The notes beneath the pieces were generated by a model. That model was not told where the DNA came from. It made no database searches and was given only the letters and a program-made list of their open reading frames with translations. Shown one piece after another: positions 43,001 through 51,358 of a stretch of 64,000 bases of DNA. The translations under genes and the position numbers were made by a program. How positions within the stretch are numbered: position 1 is the first letter of the stretch; every line of letters starts with the position of its first letter. Source of the DNA: Terriglobia bacterium (GTDB lineage Bacteria > Acidobacteriota > Terriglobia > Acidiferrales > UBA7541); the NCBI GenBank assembly GCA_023512135.1, contig JAIMAG010000010.1, forward strand, positions 42,034-106,033, read 5' to 3'.

Positions 43001-43371
43001 AAGCGATCCAGCGGGCGCTGCGGGAAACGCCGACGGCGGACCGCACGCTGTTTGCCCGCGCCGATGCGTTGAAGGCGCGACTGGATGAAATTCTCCGCGT
43101 GCTCCGCGGCGACCAGGTCCTTGCCCGGCGCAACATGCCCACGCCGCCCTCCATTTCCGAGCGCGTCTCCAGCATCGTTTCCGAACAGCGGATGTCCACT
43201 GCGCCACCTACGCAGACGCATCGGGCCAGCTTCGCCATCGCTGCGGAGGAATTCGCGGCGGAGCTGACCAGACTCCGCCAGCTCGTCGAAGTGGACCTGC
43301 CGGCGCTCGAAAAGGCCCTCGAGCATGCGGGGGCACCGCACACCCCGGGGCGCCTGCCGGTGTGGCCATGA
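40057..43371 (+). CDS. exported BNR/VPS10-type beta-propeller protein 2
   Basis: A 1104-residue paralogue of the divergent neighbour: signal peptide (LVLCLAAHLLAAPALTPAQT), opening LAGLRFRSIGPALTSGR, then repeated Asp-boxes (GGVWKTVNAGTTW, GLYKTEDGGKSWKK, GIYESFDRGATWHF). After the propellers come a beta-domain with a charged insert (KEREAERKGEPPP, ~810-835), and a C-terminal helical region. The GTG start is supported by GAGGAGG 7 nt upstream; the frame is open further upstream across the neighbour's promoter. Function unknown; probably periplasmic or surface-attached. The amidohydrolase gene follows after 73 nt. Confidence 0.87.
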   Translation: MAYVRKMLVLCLAAHLLAAPALTPAQTRQAASAAAEERARERLSSETLAGLRFRSIGPALTSGRIIAFAVNPGNRAHYFVASASGGVWKTVNAGTTWTPVFDNEGSYSIGAIAMDPTNPNVVWVGTGENNSQRSVGYGDGLYKTEDGGKSWKKVGLEKSEHIAKILIHPRDTDIVYVAAQGPLWGPGGDRGLYKTTDGGKSWTKILDISENTGVTDIAMDPRDPDVLYAAAWQRRRHVWTLINGGPESALYKTTDGGKSWVKLRSGLPAVELGRIGLAVSPANPDIVYATIEAAEGRGGVFRSTDRGMTWERRNPFDQTALYYGKIFADPKDPDRIYVMNVRIMVSDDGGRTLRPMTEPSKHVDNHFIWIDPRDTDYYLVGCDGGIYESFDRGATWHFKANLPVTQFYTVHADNSEPFYYVYGGTQDNFTLGGPSRTFYAHGIANRDWFVVTGGDGFRVQTDPTDPDTVYAESQYGGLVRFNRRTGERIGIQPKEGKGEPPLRWNWDAPLILSPHSPTRLYFAANILFRSDDRGNSWRAVSPDLTRQIDRDRLPVMGKVWGVDAVAKSASTSFYGNITALAESPLVEGLLYVGTDDGLIQVSENGGRNWRKIESFPTVPERTYVSRLVASQHDPDTVYALFNNHKNADFKPYILKSTDRGRSWSSLASNLPDNHPLWALAEDHVSPNLLFVGTEFGVFFTPDGGKKWIRLRAGLPTIAIRDMVIQKRENDLVLGSFGRGFFILDDYTPLRLLTPEVLERDAYLFPVKRALMYIEATPLGGRGRAFQGESFFIAPNPPFGATFTYYLKESLKTLKDIRKEKEREAERKGEPPPYPTPEELRAEEAEEPPAVFLIVRDADGNVIRRLSGPTRAGLHRVTWDLRFPPPQLGARREDDDGEEDTRRTPSGPLVMPGRYEVLLAQRVRGEWKDLAGPVPFEVTVPGIERMSPDDRATLVAFQREVARLQRGVIAAMDVANTAQSKLEAIQRALRETPTADRTLFARADALKARLDEILRVLRGDQVLARRNMPTPPSISERVSSIVSEQRMSTAPPTQTHRASFAIAAEEFAAELTRLRQLVEVDLPALEKALEHAGAPHTPGRLPVWP

Positions 43372-43444
43372 CTCCGATCGAGCAAATTTTGTTTTCACGG
43401 CATGCCGACACTGTCAGGATCGAGTTTTTGAGGAGGCGAACCAC

Positions 43445-46400
43445 ATGAAACGGAATCATTCCCGATGGCTGGCCGTGCTGATGGCTGCGGCACTGCTGGC
43501 GCCGGCGCCCGGTGCGCGCCCGCTTGCTCCGGTCGGTGATCCACAGGAACAACCCGGCCAGCCACGGAGCCGTGGCGAAAAGAAAGACCTGCCGCTCGAG
43601 CCGGCGCGGAAACTGGAATTTACCACCGATGAGGCCACCTGGCTTTCGCTCGATGTTTCGCCCGACGGCCAGACGATTGTCTTCGAGCTGCTCGGCGACC
43701 TCTACACGCTGCCGATCGCCGGCGGCAAGGCCACGCGCATTACCGAAGGCATGGCCTATGACAGCCAGCCACGCTTTTCTCCAGATGGCAAGTGGATCGC
43801 CTTCATCAGCGACCGCGATGGCGCCGACAATCTCTGGATTGCCCGTCCGGACGGCTCGGAGCCGCGCAAGCTGAGTCGTGAAACCCGGTCCGCGGTGCTC
43901 TCGCCCGCCTGGACCCCCGACAGCCAGTATGTCGTGGTCACCAAGATCGAGCGCGGCTATCACTTCTGGCTCTACCACATTCAGGGTGGCTCGGGCATCA
44001 ACCTGACGGCGGCCCGTGAGACAGGCCAGCCGGCTCCGGGCGGTCCGGGTGCGACCGGGCCACAACGCCTCGGGCCGGTGTTCTCCCCGGACGGACGCTA
44101 TCTCTACTTCGCACAGAAACCGGGTGGCGGCAGCGTCTACAACCAGATGTCCTTCGAATGGCAGATTGCTCGCCGGGATATGAAAGAGGGCGAAGTGGAC
44201 ATTCTCACCCGCGAGCAGGGCGGTGCGATTCGTCCGGTCCTTTCGCCGGATGGTCGTCTGCTTGTTTATGGTACGCGACACGAAGCCCGCACCGGCCTCC
44301 GCATCCGGAACCTGGAGTCGGGCGAAGACCGCTGGCTCGTCTATCCCGTGCAGCGCGACGATATGGAATCGCGGGCCACGCGCGACCTATTGCCCGGTTA
44401 TGCCTTCACCCCCGACGGCCGCGAACTGATCTTGTCGTTCGACGGGAAAATCCGCCGTGTGGACATTGCGACCGGCGCGACGTCACCGATTCCGTTCACC
44501 GCAGAGGTTTCTCTCGACCTCGGCCCGCTGCTCCGGTTCCCGCGGCGGGTCGAGACAGGTCCGGTGCGCGCCCGCCTGCTGCAGGACCCAGTGCAGTCGC
44601 CCGATGGCAAGCGGCTGGCGTTTTCCGCCATGACCAAGCTCTACGTGATGGACCTCCCGAACGGAACCCCGCGCCGGCTGACGTCGGCCGAGGCCAACGA
44701 GTTCAAGCCCGCGTGGTCGCCGGACGGGCGCTGGATCGCCTACGTCACCTGGGACTACACCGGTGAAGGCCACATCTGGAGAGTTCGCTCGGATGGCAGT
44801 GCTCCACCCGAGCGGCTGACCCGGACCCCGGCGTTTTATACCGACGTCGTGTTCTCGCCCGATGGCGAACGCATCGTTGCCCGCCGGGGCAATGCCTGGA
44901 TGCGCATGCAGACACCGAGCGAATTTGGTGGGCTGCGCATCCCGCTGGACATTGTCTGGCTGCCGGCCTCGGGCGGCGACGTGCAGATGGTCATTCCTGC
45001 GCGCGGGCTGAGCACGCCTCATTTCGCGTCCGACCCGGAGCGCATCTACCTGTACTCGCGCGAGGGTCTGATTTCGCTGCGCTACGACGGCACCGACCGC
45101 CGCGCACACCTGCGCATCACCGGACGACCGCTGCCCGGCGCTACCGAGCCTCCGCCGGCCACAGACGCGGTCATCAGCCCGGACGGCCGCTGGGCACTGG
45201 CACGCGTGAACAACCAGATCTTCGTGATGCCCGTACCGGTGGTAGGCGGCACGGCTCCCACAGTGAACGTTTTCAGCGGCTCGGTGCCGGTCAAGCAGCT
45301 CACCGACATCGGCGCCGATAGCTACGGCTGGGCCGATGGCGGTCGAACCGTCACCTGGACAGTCGGCAGCACCTTCTTCCGCCGGCCGTTCAGCTCCATT
45401 CAGTTCGAGCCACCCAGGCAGGAAGAGAAAGCCGAAGAGAAGCCACCAGAGCCTTCTCGCGGGAGCGACGCTTCTTCGCTTGTCGGCACGCCTCAGGGGC
45501 AACGGCAGGGGCAACCGGCAAAGCCGCCAGAAGAGAAGAAACCCAGGGAAGCCGAGCCGGGTGTGGAATCGTTCGACGTAGTGCTGGAGTTTCCCCGGCA
45601 CGTGCCCCGCGGCACGCTGGTGCTCCGCGGCGCCACCGTCATCACCATGCGGGGTGACGAGGTCATCCCCAACGCCGACCTCGTGGTCACCGACAACCGC
45701 ATCGCTGCCGTAGGCCGGCGAGGCTCGGTGCAGATACCAGCCGGCGCGAAAGTGGTGGACGTCCGCGGACGCTACATCGTGCCCGGCTTCGTGGATACCC
45801 ACGCCCATTACGAAATGCGCACCGCCGGCGTGCTGGAACCTTACAACTGGAGCTTCCTGGCCAACATGGCTTATGGCGTCACCACGGGCCTCGATGTACA
45901 AACCTCGACGAACGACTATCTCACCTATCAAGACCTGGTCGAGGCCGGCATGATGCTGGGTCCGCGAGCCTATTCCACCGGGCCGGGCGTGTTCAGCAGC
46001 AACGACTTTCAGTCGTTCGAGCAGGCCAAATTCGTCCTGGAAAAATATAAGAAGTACTACCGCAACCACAACCTGAAGTCCTACACGGTAGGCAACCGGC
46101 GGCAGCGACAGTGGGTAGTGCAGGCAGCGCGGGAGCTGGGACTGACGGTCACGACCGAAGGCGCCCTGGACCTGAAACTGGACATGACCCATGCGATCGA
46201 CGGCTTCGGCGGCAACGAACATGCGTTGCCGATTGTGCCGCTGTACCGGGACGTCGTGCGCCTGTTCGCCGAATCGAAGACTGCTTACACGCCGACTCTG
46301 CTGGTGCTCTACGGCGGCCCCTGGGCAGAAAACTACTTCTACCAGAACACCGAAGTCCACGATGATCCGAAACTGGCGCGCTTCTACCCGCACAACGAGC

Positions 46401-46879
46401 TCGACAGTCTGACCAAGCGCCGGCCCTGGTTCCGCAAAGACGAGCACAGCTTCCCGCAGACCGCTGCGCAGGCCGCAAAAATTCAGCGCGCGGGCGGTCT
46501 GGTGGGAGTCGGTGCCCACGGACAGTTGCAGGGATTGGGCTACCACTGGGAGATGTGGTCCCTGGCCGCCGGCGGCATGACTCCGCGAGAAGTGCTGCGC
46601 GCAGCCACCCTGGACGGCGCCACGATCATCGGCCTCGAACAGGACCTGGGCTCGATCGAACCGGGCAAACTCGCAGACCTGGTGGTGCTGCGAAAAAATC
46701 CGCTCGAGGATATCCGCAATACAAACACGATCGAATACGTGCTGCTGAATGGCGAACTGTTCGAGGGCGATACCCTGCGGCAGATCTATCCGGTCGAACG
46801 CGAACTGCCGCCGTTGTGGTGGTGGCAGGGCCAACCCAAACCGCGTCCGGATGCCGAGCCGGTGGCGACGCTGCCCTAG
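43445..46879 (+). CDS. exported amidohydrolase with N-terminal TolB-like propeller
   Basis: A 1144-residue protein: signal peptide (1-~23), then WD40-like/PD40 (TolB) repeats over ~60-700 (SPDGKWIAFISDRDGADNLWI, SPDGRWIAYVTWD and others), a low-complexity Glu/Pro/Gln linker (~655-710), and an amidohydrolase domain from ~720 to the end. Metal-site segments are VDTHAHYEM (HxH), a His in GNEHALP and GVGAHGQLQGL; the closing GKLADLVVLRKNPLEDI is typical. Homologues are imidazolonepropionase/prolidase-like, probably hydrolysing a cyclic amide or peptide outside the cytoplasm. Translated from GAGGAGG-ATG, likely with the upstream propeller gene. Confidence 0.9.
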   Translation: MKRNHSRWLAVLMAAALLAPAPGARPLAPVGDPQEQPGQPRSRGEKKDLPLEPARKLEFTTDEATWLSLDVSPDGQTIVFELLGDLYTLPIAGGKATRITEGMAYDSQPRFSPDGKWIAFISDRDGADNLWIARPDGSEPRKLSRETRSAVLSPAWTPDSQYVVVTKIERGYHFWLYHIQGGSGINLTAARETGQPAPGGPGATGPQRLGPVFSPDGRYLYFAQKPGGGSVYNQMSFEWQIARRDMKEGEVDILTREQGGAIRPVLSPDGRLLVYGTRHEARTGLRIRNLESGEDRWLVYPVQRDDMESRATRDLLPGYAFTPDGRELILSFDGKIRRVDIATGATSPIPFTAEVSLDLGPLLRFPRRVETGPVRARLLQDPVQSPDGKRLAFSAMTKLYVMDLPNGTPRRLTSAEANEFKPAWSPDGRWIAYVTWDYTGEGHIWRVRSDGSAPPERLTRTPAFYTDVVFSPDGERIVARRGNAWMRMQTPSEFGGLRIPLDIVWLPASGGDVQMVIPARGLSTPHFASDPERIYLYSREGLISLRYDGTDRRAHLRITGRPLPGATEPPPATDAVISPDGRWALARVNNQIFVMPVPVVGGTAPTVNVFSGSVPVKQLTDIGADSYGWADGGRTVTWTVGSTFFRRPFSSIQFEPPRQEEKAEEKPPEPSRGSDASSLVGTPQGQRQGQPAKPPEEKKPREAEPGVESFDVVLEFPRHVPRGTLVLRGATVITMRGDEVIPNADLVVTDNRIAAVGRRGSVQIPAGAKVVDVRGRYIVPGFVDTHAHYEMRTAGVLEPYNWSFLANMAYGVTTGLDVQTSTNDYLTYQDLVEAGMMLGPRAYSTGPGVFSSNDFQSFEQAKFVLEKYKKYYRNHNLKSYTVGNRRQRQWVVQAARELGLTVTTEGALDLKLDMTHAIDGFGGNEHALPIVPLYRDVVRLFAESKTAYTPTLLVLYGGPWAENYFYQNTEVHDDPKLARFYPHNELDSLTKRRPWFRKDEHSFPQTAAQAAKIQRAGGLVGVGAHGQLQGLGYHWEMWSLAAGGMTPREVLRAATLDGATIIGLEQDLGSIEPGKLADLVVLRKNPLEDIRNTNTIEYVLLNGELFEGDTLRQIYPVERELPPLWWWQGQPKPRPDAEPVATLP

Positions 46880-47262
46880 CTCGCCTGTTCATCAACTCGC
46901 ATCCACTCGGGTTGGTTGCCTGCGGGATGTCGAAGTCGCTCAGGGGAGAATGCTGCCCTGTGGCACCGGTTCGCCTGTCCACAAGGGCCTCAGTCTTTCC
47001 CGCGCTGCCGACGACAGCGCCTGTTTTTGCGTGTGCCCGCGTCACGTTTACACCTGTCTTTGGTGCCCCACCCCCCTCGTCTGGCTGCTCATCTGTGAGA
47101 CAGTGCATAGGGAAGGGTAGAAATACCTCCAAGGGTCGCAGCTAGGAGCGGCTCTAGCAGGTCGAGTCGAGTGCCCGCCACAAAGGGCCAGTCCTCTTCG
47201 TTCTTCTGAACGAAGGCTCGCCCAGCAACACATTGCACCCGGGAGGGATTCTGCACCGGCGC
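46880..47262. other. 383-bp intergenic region without a supported gene
   Basis: No frame on either strand looks like a gene. One small hairpin (TTCGTTC 47197-47203, loop TTCT, GAACGAA 47208-47214) has no T-tract. The region separates the amidohydrolase from the exporter operon, whose promoter begins at 47263. Confidence 0.5.
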
Positions 47263-47313
47263 TTGACAAGGCCATAATAATGACCTATGGTCATATATGT
47301 CTTACGGTCACAT
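47263..47313 (+). promoter_or_regulatory. promoter and palindromic operator of the exporter operon
   Basis: TTGACA (47263-47268), 17-nt spacer, TATGGT (47286-47291). A perfect palindrome ATGACC-TAT-GGTCAT (47280-47294) covers the -10. Its right part is repeated as TATGGTCATAT (47286-47296) and TACGGTCACAT (47303-47313), 17 bp apart. This is the expected layout for autorepression by the TetR protein encoded next; binding is inference. Confidence 0.8.
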
Positions 47314-47330
47314 TTCAGGCGGAGGCGCGC

Positions 47331-48014
47331 GTGACCATTCCGGCATCCCCGCGGTTGGAAGCTTCCCCGGTTGCTCCCGGACGCCGCGCGCGGCGTCGCG
47401 CGGAAATTCGCGAGCGCATCTTCCGTGCGGCCCTGCGCCTGTTCGCCGAACGCGGCTTTGCCGCCACCACCGTGCACGATATCACCGAAGCCGCCGACGT
47501 CGGCAAGGGAACGTTCTTCAACTATTTCCCGACCAAAGAGCATCTGCTCGGCGCTTTCAGTTCCATGCAGGTGGCCAAGCTGGAATCTGTCCTGCACGAC
47601 CCCGCCACGCAGTGCGCTACAGCCGCGCAGGTTCTCCGCCGGCTCGTGCGTGCGCTGGCCGAGGAACCGGGGCGGAGTCCGGCGCTGGTGCGCGCCATGC
47701 TCGCGGGCCTGCTGACTGCGCCCGCCGCGCGCGCGCTGGCGTTGGCCAACTTGAGGCGTGGCCGCCGTCGTCTGGCGACGTGGCTGGCGCAGGCACAGCG
47801 ACGCGGTGAAATTCGGCGGGACGTGCCGCCGCACCGCCTGGCACATCATCTTCAGCAGGCGTTCTTTGGCGGATTGTTGCTGTGGGCCCTGGAGCCTGTT
47901 GGCCGGCTTGCAGACCGGCTTGAAACCGGTGCGGCAACCTTGCTGGCCGGCATCAGCGCACAACCTGCAACCAAACAGTCAGCGCCGGTGCCGGCGCGCA
48001 AAAGAAGGGAGTAG
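47331..48014 (+). CDS. TetR-family regulator of the exporter operon
   Basis: A 227-residue protein. The helix-turn-helix (RIFRAALRLFAERGFAATTVHDITEAADVGKGTFFNYFPTKEHLL) sits at residues ~27-72; the C-terminal ligand domain is diverse, as usual. GTG at 47331 is selected because GGAGG stands 5 nt upstream and the operator lies immediately before it; the frame is open to 47280, but that start would fall inside the palindrome. It corresponds in position to CecR (YbiH), which controls ybhGFSR in E. coli. The outer-membrane factor gene begins 7 nt after it. Confidence 0.9.
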   Translation: MTIPASPRLEASPVAPGRRARRRAEIRERIFRAALRLFAERGFAATTVHDITEAADVGKGTFFNYFPTKEHLLGAFSSMQVAKLESVLHDPATQCATAAQVLRRLVRALAEEPGRSPALVRAMLAGLLTAPAARALALANLRRGRRRLATWLAQAQRRGEIRRDVPPHRLAHHLQQAFFGGLLLWALEPVGRLADRLETGAATLLAGISAQPATKQSAPVPARKRRE

Positions 48015-48021
48015 CGCGGTC

Positions 48022-49389
48022 ATGTGGGCTCGCTCTTTTCTGCGACTCACCCTTGCAGGACTGGCCGTACAGTGGTGTGCCGTCGGGTTTGTGACGGCGC
48101 AGCAGGAAGTTGCCAGCTACCGGTTGACGTTGGACGAAGCGATTCGCCGGGGTCTGCAGACGCATCTGCGCGTGCACACGGCGCAGGCTCGGGTGGAAGA
48201 GCTGGCGGGCACGCGCGAACGTGCCCGTGCTGCGTTGCTGCCCCGGGCGCGGCTGGAGACCTCAGTCACGCTGCAGAACCGAAACCTGGCTGCACTGGGC
48301 ATTTCTGTGCCGGGCATCCCGATTCCAGAGGTCGTAGGACCATTTTCTCTCTATGACGTGCGGGCATCCGCCGAGCATCCGTTGCTGGATCTTCGCGCCT
48401 ACCACACCTGGCGGGCCACCGAAAAGCTCCAAGCAGCCGCAGAACAGAACTTTCAGCAGACGCGGGATCAGATCGTCAGTTTCGTGGCCACGTTGTATCT
48501 GAACGCACAGGCTGCCGGGGCACGCGTGGAAGCGGCTCGTGCGCGGGTCGCGACCGCCGAGGAGCTGTTGCGGCTGGCTCGGGAACGGCATGGCGCCGGG
48601 GTTGCGACCGGCGTGGATGTGCTCCGCGCCGAAGTGGAGCTGGCCGATGCGCGCCAGCGACTGCTCGAAGTGCAGACGGCTGAGCAGCGCGCCTTGCTGC
48701 TTCTCGCGCGGAACATCGGTTTGCGGCCGGGCACGGCTATCGAGCTGGCCGAAGCTCTGCAGTTCGAGCCGCTGGAACAGCCCGAGCCTGCGCACGTGGT
48801 GACCGCTGCGCTGGACACCCGTGCCGATTACCGCGCGCTGCTCGAACAGCGGGCCGCATTGCAGCAGGAACGGGAAGCCTCGCGTGCGCGCCGCTGGCCG
48901 CGCCTGTGGCTCGGCGGCAACTACGGAGGCCTGGGCCGCACGGTAGCGGATCTGCGCGGCACCGGTGCGCTGCAGGCTACCCTTGTCCTGGCCCTGTTCG
49001 ATCCGGATCGCGGCGGCGAGCAGGCGGAGATCGAAGCACGTCTCCGGGCTCTGGATGCCCAAATCACAGACCGGCAGCGTGAGATCGAGCAGGAAGTGCG
49101 CGAGGCATTGCTCATGTTGGAATCTGCGGCGGCGGAGGTTCGCGTGGCAGAAGAGGGGCTGCGACTGGCCGCGCGCGAGCTGGAGCTGGCGCTCGAGCGC
49201 TTCGCCGCGGGCGTGGCCGGCAACCTGGAAGTAGTCTCAGCGCAAAGCACACTGGCACGCGCACGGGAAAATCACATCCTGGCGATCGCCCGGCACCGGG
49301 AGGCCAAAATGGCACTGGCGCAGGCCGTCGGGGGCACCGAGCGGAACTATTCGTGGTATCTGGGAACATCCGAGGAGCCGAAGCCATGA
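48022..49389 (+). CDS. TolC-family outer membrane efflux protein
   Basis: A 455-residue protein with a signal peptide (LRLTLAGLAVQWCAVGFVTA) and two OEP repeats, each with long helical hairpins (~70-250 and ~270-450) rich in Ala/Glu/Arg heptads. The N-terminal YRLTLDEAIRRGLQTH is typical of the family. It forms the trimeric outer-membrane channel for the exporter encoded downstream. Its stop overlaps the adaptor start (ATGA). E. coli ybhGFSR lacks its own channel gene, so this operon is self-contained. Confidence 0.92.
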   Translation: MWARSFLRLTLAGLAVQWCAVGFVTAQQEVASYRLTLDEAIRRGLQTHLRVHTAQARVEELAGTRERARAALLPRARLETSVTLQNRNLAALGISVPGIPIPEVVGPFSLYDVRASAEHPLLDLRAYHTWRATEKLQAAAEQNFQQTRDQIVSFVATLYLNAQAAGARVEAARARVATAEELLRLARERHGAGVATGVDVLRAEVELADARQRLLEVQTAEQRALLLLARNIGLRPGTAIELAEALQFEPLEQPEPAHVVTAALDTRADYRALLEQRAALQQEREASRARRWPRLWLGGNYGGLGRTVADLRGTGALQATLVLALFDPDRGGEQAEIEARLRALDAQITDRQREIEQEVREALLMLESAAAEVRVAEEGLRLAARELELALERFAAGVAGNLEVVSAQSTLARARENHILAIARHREAKMALAQAVGGTERNYSWYLGTSEEPKP

Positions 49390-50414
49390 AACGCGTGCTC
49401 GCCCTGTTGTTGCTGTTTGTAGTCGGCACGGCGGTTTATTTCCTCTACCGGCGCTATACGGAATCGCGCGTGGTGGCGAACGATCGCATCTACGTCTCCG
49501 GCAATATCGAAGCGCATCAAAGCCTGCTCAGTTTCAAAGTGCAGGGCCGCATCGTGGAGTTGAACGTCGAGGAAGGGCAGCGCGTCGAAGCCGGCCAGGT
49601 GCTCGCCCGGCTCGACGATGCCGATTTTCGCCAGCAAGTCGAGCTGGAAGAAGCCACCCTGCGCGTGCGCGAAGCCACTCTCGCGCTGGTCGAGGCAGGG
49701 CCGCGGCGTCAGGACATCCAGGCTGCCCGGCAACTGGTGCGCGATGCCGAGGCCGAGCTCGAATTGCGCCGCCTGGACTTTCAGCGCGCCGAGCGCCTGT
49801 TTGCCCGCGACGTCATCCCGGAGCAGGAGCGAGACCGCGCGCGCACTGCGCTGGAGCGGGCCGAAGCGGCCCTGGCCCGGGCACGCGAACAGTTGAACGC
49901 GCTCGAAGAGGGCAGCCGGGAAGAAGAGATTCGCATTGCCCGCACGCAGGTGCAACAGTCGCGCGCCGCGCTCGAGCTGGCGCGGATCCGCCTGAGTCAC
50001 ACGGTGCTCACCGCTCCTCGCGCCGGCGTGATCCTGGTGCGGCAGGCCGAGCTCGGCGAAGTCGTCGCCGCCGGGACGCCGGTGGTGACCCTGGCAGACC
50101 TGGAAAACGTCTGGTTGCGCGCCTACATCAGCGCCCCCGACCTGGGACGCATCCGTTGGGGCCAAGCTGTGGAAGTCACCACCGACACCTATCCGGGTAA
50201 AGTCTATCCCGGACGCATCTCGTTCATTGCTTCGGAAGCCGAGTTCACCCCGAAAAGCGTGCAGACACAGCGCGAGCGCGTCACGCTCGTCTACCGGATC
50301 AAAATTGACGTGCCCAACCCGAACTACGAGCTGAAGCCGGGCATGCCCGCCGACGCCGTCATCGTGCCGCAGAGCGAGCGTTCGGATACGACCGGCGCAG
50401 CCAGAAATTTCTAG
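49386..50414 (+). CDS. HlyD/YbhG-family membrane fusion protein
   Basis: A 342-residue periplasmic adaptor: an N-terminal membrane anchor (LALLLLFVVGTAVYFLY), a lipoyl half-motif (GNIEAHQSLLSFKVQGRIVELNVEEGQRVEAGQVLARLD), a long coiled-coil hairpin at ~85-205, the second lipoyl half and a beta-barrel (TAPRAGVILVRQAELGEVVAAGTPV, LENVWLRAYI). Order and features match YbhG. It should bridge the ABC-2 permeases and the TolC-like channel. Translationally coupled to the channel gene. Confidence 0.92.
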   Translation: MKRVLALLLLFVVGTAVYFLYRRYTESRVVANDRIYVSGNIEAHQSLLSFKVQGRIVELNVEEGQRVEAGQVLARLDDADFRQQVELEEATLRVREATLALVEAGPRRQDIQAARQLVRDAEAELELRRLDFQRAERLFARDVIPEQERDRARTALERAEAALARAREQLNALEEGSREEEIRIARTQVQQSRAALELARIRLSHTVLTAPRAGVILVRQAELGEVVAAGTPVVTLADLENVWLRAYISAPDLGRIRWGQAVEVTTDTYPGKVYPGRISFIASEAEFTPKSVQTQRERVTLVYRIKIDVPNPNYELKPGMPADAVIVPQSERSDTTGAARNF

Positions 50415-50419
50415 TGGCC

Positions 50420-51355
50420 ATGTCTGCGTTGCCTGCCATTTCCGTGGTCGAGCTGGTCCGCAGCTTCGGCGGCGTGCGCGTCGTCGACCGGCTCAGTTTC
50501 GCCGTGGCCCCTGGAGAAATCTTCGGCTTGGTCGGACCGGATGGCGCCGGAAAAACCACCACGCTGCGGATGCTGGCTGGTGTACTGCCGCCGGATGCCG
50601 GTTCGGCAGTCGTGGCCGGATGCGATGTGGTGCGGGACCCTGAAGGGGTAAAGCACCACATCAGCTACATGCCGCAGCGATTTGGTCTGTACGAAGACCT
50701 CACCGTGGACGAAAACATTCGTTTCTATGCCGATCTGTTCGCCGTGCCGCGCGCCCAACGCGAAACGCGAGCTGCGCGACTGCTCGCCGCGGCCGGTTTG
50801 GCCGAGTTCCGTAACCGGCTGGCCGGAGCGCTGTCTGGCGGCATGAAGCAGAAGCTGGGATTGGTGTGCGCGCTGATTCACACACCGCGGGTGCTGCTGC
50901 TCGATGAACCGACGACCGGCGTGGATCCGATTTCACGGCGCGACTTCTGGCAGATCCTGTACGGATTGGTCCGCGAAGGTGTGGCGGTGCTGTTTTCCAC
51001 GGCCTATCTCGATGAAGCGGAACGGTGCCACCGGGTTGGGTTGCTGCACCGGGGCCGGCTGCTGGCTTGCGGCGCGCCGGCCGCGTTGAAGCAGCAGTTG
51101 CACGGTGCGGTGATTTCGATTGTCGGACCGGAGCCGCGCCGGCTGCGCGACGTCCTGGCTCCGGCAGAAGGCGTGAACAGTGTGGTTCTGATGGGCGATA
51201 GCCTGCATCTGGTCGTGGACAACGCTGATCGGCGCCTGCCGGAACTGCGGGCGCGACTGCAGCAGGCCGGCGTGGCCTTCGAGACTCTGGAAGTTACCGC
51301 GCCGACGATGGAAGACCTGTTCGTTGCTGGTGTCGCCGCAGCCAGCGGAGAGTAA
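50420..51355 (+). CDS. ABC exporter ATPase 1 (YbhF N-half-like)
   Basis: A 311-residue ABC-2-type ATPase: Walker A GPDGAGKTT, signature LSGGMKQKLG, Walker B VLLLDEPTTGVDP, then a C-terminal regulatory extension (~225-311). It is a complete canonical ATP-binding site set. It corresponds to the first half of E. coli YbhF, which fuses two ATPase domains; here they are separate genes 3 nt apart. The start is ATG 50420 (GTG 50414 overlaps the previous stop). Confidence 0.92.
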   Translation: MSALPAISVVELVRSFGGVRVVDRLSFAVAPGEIFGLVGPDGAGKTTTLRMLAGVLPPDAGSAVVAGCDVVRDPEGVKHHISYMPQRFGLYEDLTVDENIRFYADLFAVPRAQRETRAARLLAAAGLAEFRNRLAGALSGGMKQKLGLVCALIHTPRVLLLDEPTTGVDPISRRDFWQILYGLVREGVAVLFSTAYLDEAERCHRVGLLHRGRLLACGAPAALKQQLHGAVISIVGPEPRRLRDVLAPAEGVNSVVLMGDSLHLVVDNADRRLPELRARLQQAGVAFETLEVTAPTMEDLFVAGVAAASGE

Positions 51356-51358
51356 GCC

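Noticed and set aside
40030..43398. Open frame of more than 1100 codons on the minus strand opposite propeller gene 2
   Set aside because: It mirrors the codon bias of the real gene; translation has no domain pattern, and the plus-strand gene has a ribosome-binding site, signal peptide and repeats.
44483..46834. Long minus-strand frame opposite the amidohydrolase gene
   Set aside because: His/Gln/Arg-rich shadow translation with no recognisable fold or start signal.
46626..47132. 168-codon minus-strand frame extending into the gap after the amidohydrolase
   Set aside because: Low-quality translation, no ribosome-binding site, mostly overlaps the real gene end.
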